The notes beneath the pieces were generated by a model that worked only from the letters and a program-made list of their open reading frames with translations, was not told the origin of the DNA and did no database searches. Shown here piece by piece: positions 7,969 through 17,581 of a stretch of 64,000 nucleotides of DNA; position 1 is the stretch's first letter; the number at the start of each line of letters is the position of its first letter. The translations under genes and the position numbers were made by a program. This DNA comes from Lacinutrix himadriensis (GTDB lineage Bacteria; Bacteroidota; Bacteroidia; Flavobacteriales; Flavobacteriaceae). The DNA is taken from assembly GCF_001418105.1 (NCBI RefSeq), contig NZ_LIQI01000027.1, forward strand, positions 124,001 through 188,000, written 5' to 3'.

Positions 7969-10731
7969 TTAGAAATTAAACCCTAATCTAGTAAAAATAT
8001 ATCTACCATCAGAACCCATTTGCACAGAATCTGCTAATCCTCCTTGGTCTGTCCAGCCATCAAATTGAGAAGTTGGATATTCATTAAATAAGTTATTTGC
8101 TCCTAAAGTTAAACTCAGGCTTTCTGTAAACTTATATCCTAAACTTAAGTCTACTATATTTCTTGCTTCATAGGTATCAGTTGCAACTAGTTTTAAAGCA
8201 TCCGCTTCTGCAAAAGTTACAGGAGGAGAATCTACCCATTGAAAATCTTGAAGTTGTACTTCACTAAAACGAGTAATAGATACTAAGGCATTGAATTTAG
8301 ATTTAGTATAACCAAGATTTAAACCAAATTTATAATCTGGAGCAGCAGCTTGCAAATATGCTTGTGAAAAAGGACCGAAAAATCTTAATTCTGCTTCTTC
8401 ATCTGTCATGCTACTTCCTTCAAATTCTGGAGTATTAATGTTTTTAATTTTTAGCTTATTTATGTTTCCTATAACTCCTATATTTATTTTACTATCCTTT
8501 CCAAAAGACATTTCATAACCTAAAACAATATCTAATCCTGTTGTTTGTGTGTCTACACCATTTGCAAAAAACTGTGCAGCATCTACATTAAGAGGGCCTA
8601 AAATTGCTTGATCTGTAAAATTATCTGTTAATATAATCCTGTCGTCTACATTAATTAAATAACCGTCTATAGTTGCAGTGAATCCACTTTTCTTAAAGGT
8701 AAAACCTAAGCTTCCGTTAAATGCTTTTTCTTCTTTTAATTCTTCAATACCAAATGCTTTAGTTACTGTACTGTTGTTTGCCGATAATAAAGAAGGAACA
8801 GATTCACCAGCTACAATATTATTAAAAATAAGGTTGTAATATAATTGCGCTAAAGAAGGCGCTCTAAAACCGGTAGATACAGAACCTCTTATTGCTAATG
8901 CATCGTCTAGTAATTTATATCTACTTGCTATTTTAAAGTTGAAGGTGTTTCCAAAGTCACTATAGTTTTCAAAACGTAAAGCACCTCCAATTAAAAAATC
9001 ATCGCTAATGTTGATTTCAGAATCAAAATAAATACCATAATTGGTTCTACTTCTATCTATTTCATTAGCTGGGCTATACCCCGGAAAACCTTGAGAACCT
9101 CCTGGTCCGGCAGGTAATAAATCTTCATTTGGATTCGTTATCGGTTCATTATCTCCATCTAAAACTGGATCTCCATTTTCATCTCTAACGATATCATCAT
9201 AAGGATTATTGACAGCACCTGAACCATCATAAACAGAATAAGAAGCTAATTCTCCTGCAAAAATACCGAAGTTTTCGGTTCTATATTCTATACCAAATGC
9301 AATGCTTAATCCAGAAGCTACATCTTCAAAATACTTATTAAAATCTATTCCAGTTGTATTTTGAGAAAGATAATGTCCACCAGCATCAAAATCTGTAGGA
9401 GAACCATCTTGCATAGAAGCGTTATTACTATCTTTTACATAATAATGGAAGTTGTTTTTACCATAGGTATTATTAAAGTCTAAATGCCATCCGTTACTCA
9501 TTTCATGTCTTACACCAGCGGAAACAGAAACATCCGTAATATTAGATGTTATTCTAGGTGTAAATCCGTCCGGATATAAACTTAAGACAGTTCTATCATC
9601 TCCTTCACCATCACGAGAAAAAGCATAAGCATTGGTGTCTCTAAAGTTGCGACCACCAAAAGCATAAATTTCAGTTTTATCCCCTACAGGAATTGCCGCA
9701 TTTACCATAAAATTAAATCCGTCTACACCAGCACTACCATATCCTTTTCTCCAAGAAAAACCAGGACGAAGTGTGTTGTCTTTCGATAATAATTCTGTGG
9801 TAAAGTTTACAAAACCGCCATTTTCACCTAAGGATACCCCATAGTTTAAATCGATTTTAACAGTTTCACCATCATACTTTCTGTCTTTACCATCTAATCT
9901 GTTTTCTCCTTCTACATTGTATAAGGTCTCTCCAGATTTTTCTTCCCAACCATCTCCAACGGCTGTGCTATAAGCACCATAAGTAATACCTCCAGAAACA
10001 CCATCGGTATTATTTTTAAGTACAATATTAATTACACCAGCAATGGCATCGGATCCGTATTGTGCAGAAGCACCATCTCTTAAAACTTCTATTCTTTTAA
10101 TTGCAGAAGCAGGAATCGCATTTAAATCGGTACCAGAATTTCCACGACCTCTTGTTCCAAAGACATTTACCAAAGAAGATTGGTGTCTTCGTTTTCCATT
10201 AATTAAAACTAGTGTTTGATCGGGGCCTAAACCTCTTAAAGAAGCAGGAACCACATGGTCGGCACCATCAGACCCCGATTGTTTACTGGCATTAAAGGAA
10301 GGTGCTGCATATTGAAGTATTTCATTAACTTCGACTTTTCCTGTTGTAGACGCAATTCCAGCAACATCAAGAACATCGACGGGAACAGCGGTGTCTAAAG
10401 CGGTTCTTTTAGGGCTACGAGATCCTACCAGTACCACTTCGTCTAAACCTACGCCTTCAGACATGGTAACATGAATAGAAGATTGTCCGTTTACCTTTAA
10501 TTCTTGAGAGTCATAGCCAACATAACTAAAAATAAGTGTCGCATTTTCACTTACTTCAATACTGTAATTTCCATCAAAATCGGTGGTAACACCATTAGAA
10601 GTATTTTTTTCAATAATATTAACATTGGGTAAAGGCAAGCCTTCTGCATCCGTAATATTACCTGTTACGGTTTGTCCAATAGCAAAACTGATACTAAAAA
10701 GAGATAGCATAAATAAAAATAAGTGTTTCAT
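7969..10731 (-). CDS. TonB-dependent receptor with carboxypeptidase-D-like domain
   Basis: This is a complete 920-residue outer-membrane transporter driven by TonB. A signal peptide (MKHLFLFMLSLFSISFAIGQ) is followed by a carboxypeptidase-D-like domain (about 21-95), a plug domain (about 110-235, with RGLGPDQTLVLINGKRRHQ and IEVLRDGASAQYGSDAIAGVINI) and a large beta-barrel ending in the aromatic strand YIFTRLGFNF, as expected for BAM-dependent insertion. No SusD-like partner, lipoprotein or degradative enzyme is adjacent, so the substrate cannot be inferred. The plug resembles receptors for small molecules more than SusC glycan importers. It converges on the ferredoxin gene through a shared terminator. 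Confidence 0.94.
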   Translation of the reverse strand: MKHLFLFMLSLFSISFAIGQTVTGNITDAEGLPLPNVNIIEKNTSNGVTTDFDGNYSIEVSENATLIFSYVGYDSQELKVNGQSSIHVTMSEGVGLDEVVLVGSRSPKRTALDTAVPVDVLDVAGIASTTGKVEVNEILQYAAPSFNASKQSGSDGADHVVPASLRGLGPDQTLVLINGKRRHQSSLVNVFGTRGRGNSGTDLNAIPASAIKRIEVLRDGASAQYGSDAIAGVINIVLKNNTDGVSGGITYGAYSTAVGDGWEEKSGETLYNVEGENRLDGKDRKYDGETVKIDLNYGVSLGENGGFVNFTTELLSKDNTLRPGFSWRKGYGSAGVDGFNFMVNAAIPVGDKTEIYAFGGRNFRDTNAYAFSRDGEGDDRTVLSLYPDGFTPRITSNITDVSVSAGVRHEMSNGWHLDFNNTYGKNNFHYYVKDSNNASMQDGSPTDFDAGGHYLSQNTTGIDFNKYFEDVASGLSIAFGIEYRTENFGIFAGELASYSVYDGSGAVNNPYDDIVRDENGDPVLDGDNEPITNPNEDLLPAGPGGSQGFPGYSPANEIDRSRTNYGIYFDSEINISDDFLIGGALRFENYSDFGNTFNFKIASRYKLLDDALAIRGSVSTGFRAPSLAQLYYNLIFNNIVAGESVPSLLSANNSTVTKAFGIEELKEEKAFNGSLGFTFKKSGFTATIDGYLINVDDRIILTDNFTDQAILGPLNVDAAQFFANGVDTQTTGLDIVLGYEMSFGKDSKINIGVIGNINKLKIKNINTPEFEGSSMTDEEAELRFFGPFSQAYLQAAAPDYKFGLNLGYTKSKFNALVSITRFSEVQLQDFQWVDSPPVTFAEADALKLVATDTYEARNIVDLSLGYKFTESLSLTLGANNLFNEYPTSQFDGWTDQGGLADSVQMGSDGRYIFTRLGFNF

Positions 10732-10852
10732 TTGTTTTGTTTTTTTAAGATTAGTTATCTTAAAGATATGGAAATTAAATATTTAAGGAATGTTTTGTTT
10801 TTAAGTTATTAACTTATTTATTAAAAATTAATCAATACTGAGAAGTATAATT

Positions 10853-10860
10853 TATATTTG
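10853..10860 (+). promoter_or_regulatory. Candidate -7 box for ychF
   Basis: TATATTTG is a perfect match to TAnnTTTG. Transcription would start near 10867, just before the nested leader hairpin. No clear -33 TTG is seen. Confidence 0.5.
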
Positions 10861-10880
10861 CAATCGCTAATAAAAATTAG

Positions 10881-10912
10881 TTTCCTTAAAGGCGTATGCC
10901 TTTAGCAGGAAA
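10881..10912 (+). ncRNA. Nested hairpin in the ychF leader
   Basis: An outer stem TTTCCT/AGGAAA (10881-10886 with 10907-10912) encloses an inner stem AAAGGC/GCCTTT (10888-10893 with 10898-10903) with a GTAT loop. The two stems are separated by an asymmetric internal loop (T against AGC). It sits at the very start of the predicted transcript. It may belong to a short structured-RNA class of flavobacterial leaders such as the flavo-1 motif; I could not compare it to the published consensus. Confidence 0.45.
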
Positions 10913-10931
10913 AAGAAGTTTAATTTAAAGA

Positions 10932-10949
10932 TTTCCGCATTAGCGGAAA
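10932..10949 (+). promoter_or_regulatory. AGAT-hairpin just upstream of ychF start
   Basis: TTTCCGC and GCGGAAA form a perfect 7-bp stem with an ATTA loop. It is preceded by AGA, giving the AGAT start, and ends seven bases before the ychF ATG. It occupies the place where a Shine-Dalgarno sequence would be. It is similar to elements ahead of serC and efp. Confidence 0.5.
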
Positions 10950-10956
10950 AACAAAT

Positions 10957-12051
10957 ATGAAAGCAGGAATTGTAGGATTACCAAACGTAGGAAAGTCAAC
11001 TTTATTTAATTGTTTATCTAATGCTAAAGCACAAAGTGCAAACTTTCCGTTTTGTACTATTGAACCTAATATTGGTATTGTAAATGTACCAGATCCTAGG
11101 TTAGAAAAACTAGAAGAACTAGTAAATCCAGTTCGTGTACAACCAGCAACTGTAGAGATTGTAGATATTGCAGGTTTAGTAAAAGGAGCAAGTAAAGGAG
11201 AAGGTTTAGGAAATCAATTCCTTGCAAACATTAGAGAAACCGACGCTATTTTACATGTGTTACGTTGTTTTGATAATGACAATATTATTCATGTAGATGG
11301 TAATATAAATCCGATTAGAGATAAGGAAACTATCGATATGGAACTACAGTTAAAAGATTTAGAAACTGTAGATAAAAAATTAGATAAAGTAAAAAGAGCT
11401 GCAAAAACAGGAAATAAAGAAGCGCAAAAAGAAGAAGCTGTTTTATTAAAAATAAAAGAAAACTTAGAGGCTGGTGTTTCGGTAAGAGCTTTAGAATTTA
11501 GCGATGAAGATTACTTAGAATTTGTAAAACCTAGTCAGTTTATTACAGACAAACCAGTAATGTATGTTTGTAATGTAGATGAGGGGTCTGCTGTTTCTGG
11601 TAATGCTTATGTAGAACTAGTTAGAGAAGCTGTAAAAGATGAAAATGCGGAAGTTTTAGTATTGGCAGTTGGTACAGAAGCAGATATTAATGAATTGGAT
11701 GATTATGAAGAAAGACAAATGTTTCTTCAAGATATAGGATTAGAAGAAGCTGGAGCAGCAAAATTAATTCGTTCTGCTTATAAATTATTAAAACAACAAA
11801 CGTATTTTACTGCAGGAGTGAAGGAAGTAAGAGCTTGGACAGTTAATGTTGGAGCAACCGGACCTCAAGCTGCTGGAGTTATTCATACCGATTTTGAAAA
11901 AGGTTTTATTAGAGCAGAAGTTATTGCTTACGAAGATTTTGTTACTTATGGTAGTGAAGCGAAAGTAAAAGAAGCTGGTAAAATGCGAGTAGAAGGAAAA
12001 AATTACGTGGTTAAAGATGGCGATGTTATGCATTTCTTATTTAATGTGTAA
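10957..12051 (+). CDS. ychF: Redox-regulated ATPase YchF (OLA1 family)
   Basis: YchF is a universally conserved TRAFAC P-loop protein that binds ATP in preference to GTP and associates with ribosomes and stress responses. The 364-residue length is standard. The P-loop is GLPNVGKST (residues 7-15), and [20 protein letters not shown] carries the G3 region and switch II. The nucleotide-specificity region reads YVCNVDE rather than the NKxD of true GTPases, as expected for the family. A coiled-coil insertion spans about residues 130-175, and a TGS domain with EVRAWTV and [12 protein letters not shown] closes the protein. It is monocistronic, with a promoter, a hairpin-rich leader and a terminator. 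Confidence 0.97.
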   Translation: MKAGIVGLPNVGKSTLFNCLSNAKAQSANFPFCTIEPNIGIVNVPDPRLEKLEELVNPVRVQPATVEIVDIAGLVKGASKGEGLGNQFLANIRETDAILHVLRCFDNDNIIHVDGNINPIRDKETIDMELQLKDLETVDKKLDKVKRAAKTGNKEAQKEEAVLLKIKENLEAGVSVRALEFSDEDYLEFVKPSQFITDKPVMYVCNVDEGSAVSGNAYVELVREAVKDENAEVLVLAVGTEADINELDDYEERQMFLQDIGLEEAGAAKLIRSAYKLLKQQTYFTAGVKEVRAWTVNVGATGPQAAGVIHTDFEKGFIRAEVIAYEDFVTYGSEAKVKEAGKMRVEGKNYVVKDGDVMHFLFNV

Positions 12052-12081
12052 AAAAGAATAGATAAAATAGAGTAAATTTTA

Positions 12082-12110
12082 AAAGCGAGATGAATTTTTC
12101 ATCTCGCTTT
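12082..12110 (+). terminator. Terminator after ychF
   Basis: AAAGCGAGATGAA and TTCATCTCGCTTT form a 13-bp stem with a TTT loop, followed by T-rich sequence. It lies 30 bases after the ychF stop. Confidence 0.9.
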
Positions 12111-12274
12111 TTTATTTCATAATATTTGAATAATTCATAAAATGACATCGTATTAAAAACCGATGACCTCTTCCTTTTTATTTTCTAATAACTTGTTAAT
12201 TACTTTGTGCCTTCTGTATTTCATTTTTTCCTACGAAATACTATCTTAGCAACTTATCCTATTTTTATTCAACT

Positions 12275-14137
12275 ATGTCTCAAGAAACCAAATATACCGA
12301 AGATAATATACGCTCACTAGACTGGAAAGAGCATATTCGTATGCGTCCAGGAATGTATATTGGAAAACTTGGTGATGGTTCTTCGGCAGATGATGGTATT
12401 TATATTCTTTTAAAAGAGGTGCTAGATAACTCGATCGATGAATATGTCATGGGAGCAGGTAAAACCATTGAGATTTCTATTCATGGTACTAAGGTTATTG
12501 TTCGAGATTATGGTCGTGGTATTCCTTTAGGAAAAGTAGTAGATGTAGTTTCTAAGATGAATACAGGAGGAAAGTACGACTCTAAAGCCTTTAAAAAATC
12601 GGTAGGTTTAAACGGAGTTGGTACCAAAGCTGTAAATGCATTGTCTTCCTTTTTTAGAGTAGAATCTACAAGGGATAATAAAAGCGCTTCCGCGGAATTT
12701 GCGCAAGGTAACCTTATTAATCAAGATTTATTAGAAGATACCTCAAGACGAAAAGGAACCAAAGTATCTTTCGTTCCAGACGAAATTATATTTAAAAAAT
12801 ACAAATATAGAAGCGAGTATGTAGAAAAAATGCTGAAATACTACGTGTACTTAAACCCAGGTTTAACTATTGTATTTAATGGCGAAAAATTCTACAGTGA
12901 AAATGGTTTAAAAGATTTACTTTCTGAAAACATCAACGAAACCGATAGATCTTATCCAATTATTCATTTACGTGGTGACGATATAGAAGTAGCGCTTACA
13001 CATAGTAAAACACAATATAGCGAACAATATCACTCTTTTGTTAACGGACAAAACACCACGCAAGGAGGAACACATCTTGCTGCTTTTAGAGAAGCATTAG
13101 TGCGAACCATAAGAGAGTATTTTGGTAAAAATTACGAAGCTTCCGATATACGTAAATCGGTAGTCTGCGCCATTGCTATTAAAGTAATGGAACCCGTTTT
13201 TGAGAGTCAGACCAAAACCAAACTTGGTTCTACAGATATGGGAGGAGAGCTTCCAACGGTACGAACATATATTAACGACTTCCTAAAAAAATACCTCGAT
13301 AACTTTCTACATAAAAACACAGATGTAGCAGAAAGTATTCAGCGTAAAATATTACAAGCAGAACGCGAACGTAAAGAGCTTTCCGGTATTCGTAAACTCG
13401 CAAAAGATAGAGCTAAAAAAGCAAGTCTGCACAACAAAAAATTAAGAGATTGTAGAGTGCATTTTGGCGATATTAAAAACGGAAGAAACCTAGAAAGCAC
13501 CTTGTTTATTACCGAGGGAGATTCTGCATCTGGTAGTATTACAAAATCACGAGATGTAAATACGCAAGCAGTATTTAGTTTAAAAGGGAAACCGTTAAAC
13601 TGTTACGGACTTAGTAAAAAAATCGTGTATGAAAACGAGGAATTTAACTTACTACAAGCCGCTTTAAATATTGAAGAATCTATTGAGGATTTACGTTATA
13701 ACAATATTGTTATTGCAACAGATGCCGATGTCGATGGTATGCATATTCGTTTGTTATTAATTACTTTCTTTTTGCAATTCTTCCCAGAAATTATAAAAGA
13801 AGGGCATTTATATATTTTACAAACACCATTGTTTAGAGTCCGAAATAAAAAGGAAACGGCGTATTGCTATTCGGAACAAGAAAGAAGAGATGCGGTAGAA
13901 AAACTAAAACCGAAACCTGAAATCACTCGATTTAAAGGACTTGGTGAAATCTCGCCAGATGAGTTTGTTCATTTTATTGGTGAAGACATTCGTTTAGATC
14001 CTGTGATGCTAGATAAGGATATGTCTATCGAAGATTTACTTAGTTTTTACATGGGGAAAAATACTCCAACAAGACAAGAGTTTATTATCGAAAATCTTAA
14101 AGTAGAATTAGATATTATAGAAGAAGATAAGGCGTAA
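12275..14137 (+). CDS. parE: DNA topoisomerase IV subunit B
   Basis: This ATPase subunit of type IIA topoisomerase IV decatenates daughter chromosomes. The 620 residues match ParE length (about 630) and lack the insert of Gram-negative GyrB. GHKL ATPase motifs are [16 protein letters not shown] and the ATP-lid [13 protein letters not shown]. The TOPRIM domain shows TEGDSASGS and [12 protein letters not shown], which bind the catalytic magnesium. Separation from gyrase follows from length and pairing with parC two genes downstream. A 27-base gap precedes the next gene, consistent with an operon. Confidence 0.96.
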   Translation: MSQETKYTEDNIRSLDWKEHIRMRPGMYIGKLGDGSSADDGIYILLKEVLDNSIDEYVMGAGKTIEISIHGTKVIVRDYGRGIPLGKVVDVVSKMNTGGKYDSKAFKKSVGLNGVGTKAVNALSSFFRVESTRDNKSASAEFAQGNLINQDLLEDTSRRKGTKVSFVPDEIIFKKYKYRSEYVEKMLKYYVYLNPGLTIVFNGEKFYSENGLKDLLSENINETDRSYPIIHLRGDDIEVALTHSKTQYSEQYHSFVNGQNTTQGGTHLAAFREALVRTIREYFGKNYEASDIRKSVVCAIAIKVMEPVFESQTKTKLGSTDMGGELPTVRTYINDFLKKYLDNFLHKNTDVAESIQRKILQAERERKELSGIRKLAKDRAKKASLHNKKLRDCRVHFGDIKNGRNLESTLFITEGDSASGSITKSRDVNTQAVFSLKGKPLNCYGLSKKIVYENEEFNLLQAALNIEESIEDLRYNNIVIATDADVDGMHIRLLLITFFLQFFPEIIKEGHLYILQTPLFRVRNKKETAYCYSEQERRDAVEKLKPKPEITRFKGLGEISPDEFVHFIGEDIRLDPVMLDKDMSIEDLLSFYMGKNTPTRQEFIIENLKVELDIIEEDKA

Positions 14138-14164
14138 TTTCTACATTAAAACAGAAAATCATAA

Positions 14165-14650
14165 ATGAGAACAAACAATCATAAAACAAAAAATTTCATA
14201 GTTTCTATATATTTTATACTTGTAATATTTGCTATTATCTCTGCTATAATGTTTAGAATGTTTAATGAAATTAGTAGTAATCCTTTAGTCGTTTTCTTAA
14301 TTATAGTATTAAGTTTTAGCTTACTATTTTTTGCGGTACATTCTATCTCCAAATTTTTTGAGTATGATAGTGATGGCATGAAGGTAGTGGTTACTAATAA
14401 AGGTTTATTATTATCCGATAGGTTTAATTATAGAGAACATACTGTAGAGTTCAATAAAACCGATTTAAAAGGTTTTAAGTTTAATAACTATGTAGTGTAC
14501 AATACTTTGGTATTGCTAATAAAGGATAAAAGTGGTACTTCTAAAAAAGAACGATTTAATGTTACTTTGGTTTCTAAAAAGAAACGAAAATACATCAAGC
14601 AATCTTTAAATAAAATGATTAAAAACAATAGAAAATTAGCTAGTTCATGA
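14165..14650 (+). CDS. Small membrane protein with PH-like tail, inside the parE-parC operon
   Basis: This 161-residue protein has two transmembrane helices (about residues 12-33 and 41-61). A hydrophilic C-terminal domain with alternating beta-type segments follows (GMKVVVTNKGLLLSD, HTVEFNKTDLKGFKF, NTLVLLIKDKSG), resembling bacterial PH-like domains, and the tail is strongly basic. I do not recognise a named family. Its stop overlaps the parC start by four bases (ATGA), so it is translationally coupled to parC and made with topoisomerase IV. A link between the membrane and chromosome segregation is possible but is inference from operon position only. Confidence 0.85.
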   Translation: MRTNNHKTKNFIVSIYFILVIFAIISAIMFRMFNEISSNPLVVFLIIVLSFSLLFFAVHSISKFFEYDSDGMKVVVTNKGLLLSDRFNYREHTVEFNKTDLKGFKFNNYVVYNTLVLLIKDKSGTSKKERFNVTLVSKKKRKYIKQSLNKMIKNNRKLASS

Positions 14651-17400
14651 TAGAGGGAAATGATGATTTGGTAAATGAACAAAACGAAAACATAGAACCG
14701 CAAGAAACCATTACTCGAGTTACAGGAATGTACAAAGAGTGGTTTTTAGATTATGCATCGTATGTAATTTTAGAGCGTGCTGTTCCTGCAATTGAAGATG
14801 GTTTTAAACCGGTACAACGCAGAATCATGCACTCCATGAAAGATCTAGATGATGGACGTTACAATAAAGTAGCCAATATTGTTGGGCATACCATGCAATA
14901 CCATCCGCATGGAGATGCAAGTATTGCAGATGCTATGGTGCAAATCGGACAAAAAGATTTGCTAATCGACACACAAGGAAACTGGGGAAATATACTAACT
15001 GGAGATAGAGCAGCAGCTTCACGTTATATTGAAGCGCGTATTTCTAAATTTGGATTGGATGTTGTTTTTAATCCGAAAATCACCGAATGGCAAGCTTCTT
15101 ATGATGGTAGACGAAAAGAGCCTGTAAATCTTCCGGTAATGTTTCCGTTGCTTTTGGCACAAGGAGGAGAAGGAATTGCGGTTGGTTTATCGACAAAAAT
15201 ATTACCACACAATTTTATCGAGTTAATTGATGCTTCTGTAAAACACTTACAAGGAAAGCGATTTACCATTCTTCCAGATTTTCCTACTGCAGGAATTGCA
15301 GATGTTACTGGTTATAATGATGGTTTAAGAGGAGGAAAGGTTCGCGTGCGAGCAAAAATCTCTCAGTATGATAAAAATACATTAGTAATTACAGAAATTC
15401 CTTTTGCTACCAATACTTCGTCTTTAATTGATTCTATATTAAAAGCGAATGAAAAAGGAAAAATAAAAATAAAGAAAATTGAAGACAATACTGCGGCCAA
15501 TGTAGAAATTTTGGTGCATTTACCTTCCGGGATTTCTCCAGATAAAACCATTGATGCTCTATACGCATTCACCAATTGTGAATCGTCTATTTCTCCTTTA
15601 GGTTGTGTTATTGAAGATAACAAGCCTTATTTTGTTGGTGTTTCAGAAATGCTTCGTCGTAGTACAGATAATACGGTACAGCTTTTAAAGCAAGAATTAG
15701 AAATTAAACTTGGCGAGTTTCAAGAACAATGGCATTTTGCTTCCTTAGAACGTATTTTTATTGAAAAACGAATCTATCGCGATATTGAAGAAGAAGAAAC
15801 TTGGGATGGTGTAATTCAGGCCATCGATAAAGGACTTCAGCCACATATAAAACATTTAAAACGTGCTATTACAGAAGAAGATATCACGCGTTTAACTGAA
15901 ATTCGAATCAAGCGTATTTCTAAATTTGATATTGATAAAGCACAACAAAAAATTGATGCACTTGAAGAACAAATTGCAGAAGTAAGACATCATCTTGCAA
16001 ATCTTATCGACTATGCTATTGCATATTTTACAAGATTAAAAAAGGAATATGGTGAAGGACGTGAGCGTAAAACAGAAATCAGAATTTTTGATGACGTTGA
16101 TGCTACAAAAGTAATTATTCGTAACACAAAGCTGTATGTCAATAGAGAAGAAGGTTTTGTTGGTACTTCGTTAAAAAGAGACGAGTATGTTGGCGATTGC
16201 AGTGATATTGATGATATTATTGTTTTTACCAAATCGGGTAAAATGATGGTTACCAAAGTAGATAGTAAAACTTTTATTGGAAAAGATATTATTCATGTTG
16301 CTATCTTTAAAAAGAAAGATAAACGTACTATTTATAATATGATTTACCGCGATGGTAAAGGCGGACCTTCCTATGTGAAACGATTTGCCGTTACCAGCAC
16401 AACTCGAGATAGAGAATATGATTTAACCAATGGGAATTCTAGTTCCGTAGTCTTATATTTTTCTGCAAATCCAAATGGAGAAGCAGAAGTGGTTTCTATA
16501 ATATTACGTCAAGTTGGCGGAGTCAAAAAACTGAAATGGGATTTAGATTTTTCAGATGTATTAATAAAAGGAAGAGCATCTAAAGGAAACGTTGTTACAA
16601 AACATGCGGTTAAGAAAATTGAGCTCAAAGAAAAAGGAGTTTCTACTTTAAAGCCACGCAAAATTTGGTTCGATGATACCGTGCAACGATTAAACGTAGA
16701 TGCAAGAGGAGAATTAATTGGAGAATTTAGAGGAGAAGATAGATTGTTAATCATCACACAGTCTGGAATGGTAAAAACCATACTTCCAGAAATCACAGCG
16801 CATTTTGATGAAGACATGATTGTGTTGGAAAAATGGATTCCTAAAAAACCAATTTCGGCAATTTATTTTGATGGTGAAAAAGAACGCTATTATGTAAAAC
16901 GTTTTTTAATTGAAGTAGAAGGAAAAGAAGAAAGCTTTATTTCAGAACACCCAAAATCGCAATTGGAAATTGTTTCTACAGATTGGAAACCAATGGCAGA
17001 TATTGAGTTTAAAAAAGAAAGAGGAAAAGATAGAAAAGATAATGTAGAAATAAATTTAGAAGAATTTATTGCTGTAAAAGGAATTTCAGCTTTAGGAAAT
17101 CAACTTACTAAAGACAAAGTAAATCAAATAAGTTTACTAGATCCTTTGCCTTATGAAGCTCCTGAAGAAATTCCAGCCGAAGAAATTGAAGTGGTAGAAG
17201 AAGAGAATGTTGCGGAAGAACCGGTTGTTGAAAAAGTTAAAGAGGAAAAACCTAAAGAGGAAAAGTTTAAAGAAGAAAAAGTAAAAGAAAGTCCAAAAGC
17301 AGAAAATGCTAAAAAAGAAGAACCTAAAAAGGAAGACGAAAAACCTGAAGACGATAAAGAGCTTCCTGAAGGTGAAGACGGACAAATAACTTTGTTTTAA
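14647..17400 (+). CDS. parC: DNA topoisomerase IV subunit A
   Basis: This is the DNA-cleaving subunit of topoisomerase IV, 917 residues. The catalytic tyrosine is Tyr127 in AAASRYIEARISKFG, and the winged-helix part includes VGHTMQYHPHGDASI. A coiled-coil tower (about residues 410-470) and a beta-pinwheel C-terminal domain (about 500-820) follow. The last 75 or so residues are a disordered, highly charged tail rich in Glu, Lys and Pro with KEEK-type repeats. They end exactly in GQITLF, which fits the sliding-clamp-binding pattern Qxx[LM]F. The start overlaps the preceding membrane-protein gene by four bases. The family call is secure; the clamp idea is inference. Confidence 0.95.
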   Translation: MIEGNDDLVNEQNENIEPQETITRVTGMYKEWFLDYASYVILERAVPAIEDGFKPVQRRIMHSMKDLDDGRYNKVANIVGHTMQYHPHGDASIADAMVQIGQKDLLIDTQGNWGNILTGDRAAASRYIEARISKFGLDVVFNPKITEWQASYDGRRKEPVNLPVMFPLLLAQGGEGIAVGLSTKILPHNFIELIDASVKHLQGKRFTILPDFPTAGIADVTGYNDGLRGGKVRVRAKISQYDKNTLVITEIPFATNTSSLIDSILKANEKGKIKIKKIEDNTAANVEILVHLPSGISPDKTIDALYAFTNCESSISPLGCVIEDNKPYFVGVSEMLRRSTDNTVQLLKQELEIKLGEFQEQWHFASLERIFIEKRIYRDIEEEETWDGVIQAIDKGLQPHIKHLKRAITEEDITRLTEIRIKRISKFDIDKAQQKIDALEEQIAEVRHHLANLIDYAIAYFTRLKKEYGEGRERKTEIRIFDDVDATKVIIRNTKLYVNREEGFVGTSLKRDEYVGDCSDIDDIIVFTKSGKMMVTKVDSKTFIGKDIIHVAIFKKKDKRTIYNMIYRDGKGGPSYVKRFAVTSTTRDREYDLTNGNSSSVVLYFSANPNGEAEVVSIILRQVGGVKKLKWDLDFSDVLIKGRASKGNVVTKHAVKKIELKEKGVSTLKPRKIWFDDTVQRLNVDARGELIGEFRGEDRLLIITQSGMVKTILPEITAHFDEDMIVLEKWIPKKPISAIYFDGEKERYYVKRFLIEVEGKEESFISEHPKSQLEIVSTDWKPMADIEFKKERGKDRKDNVEINLEEFIAVKGISALGNQLTKDKVNQISLLDPLPYEAPEEIPAEEIEVVEEENVAEEPVVEKVKEEKPKEEKFKEEKVKESPKAENAKKEEPKKEDEKPEDDKELPEGEDGQITLF

Positions 17401-17402
17401 TA

Positions 17403-17431
17403 CTTTGTCATTCTGAACTTGTTTCAGAATC
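17403..17431. repeat. Dispersed palindromic repeat candidate (CATTCTGAAC type)
   Basis: TGTCATTCTGAAC followed by TTGTTTCAGAATCT forms a TTCTGAA/TTCAGAA stem (17411-17417 with 17423-17429). From general knowledge, sequences of the form GTCATTCTGAAC...GAATCT recur in intergenic DNA of many Bacteroidota genomes. Only one copy is seen in this window, so its repeat status rests on recall. Confidence 0.5.
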
Positions 17432-17448
17432 TATATAATTATAATAAA

Positions 17449-17484
17449 TCTTCCAATGTTGTGGAAAATACCAACATTGGAAGA
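17449..17484. terminator. Long hairpin between parC and terC
   Basis: TCTTCCAATGTTG and CAACATTGGAAGA form a perfect 13-bp stem with a 10-base loop. Flanks are A/T-rich on both sides, so it may terminate both the parC operon and the convergent terC gene. A separate palindrome, AGGTTATT-G-AATAACCT, lies at 17539-17555. Confidence 0.65.
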
Positions 17485-17581
17485 AAAATATTTATCATTT
17501 TAAATTCGGAATGGCATTTTTAGTATGTGCTTATTTTGAGGTTATTGAATAACCTAAATGGAGACCAGTTTTAAGAATGTT

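Noticed and set aside
12161-12250. Possible promoter for parE (TACTTTG and TATCTTAG)
   Set aside because: Each differs from TAnnTTTG by one base or by spacing and none has a matching -33 element, so I did not list a feature.
17137-17385. Phe-rich minus-strand reading frame opposite the parC tail
   Set aside because: It is the reverse complement of the Lys/Glu-rich ParC tail; its composition is an artefact of that tail.
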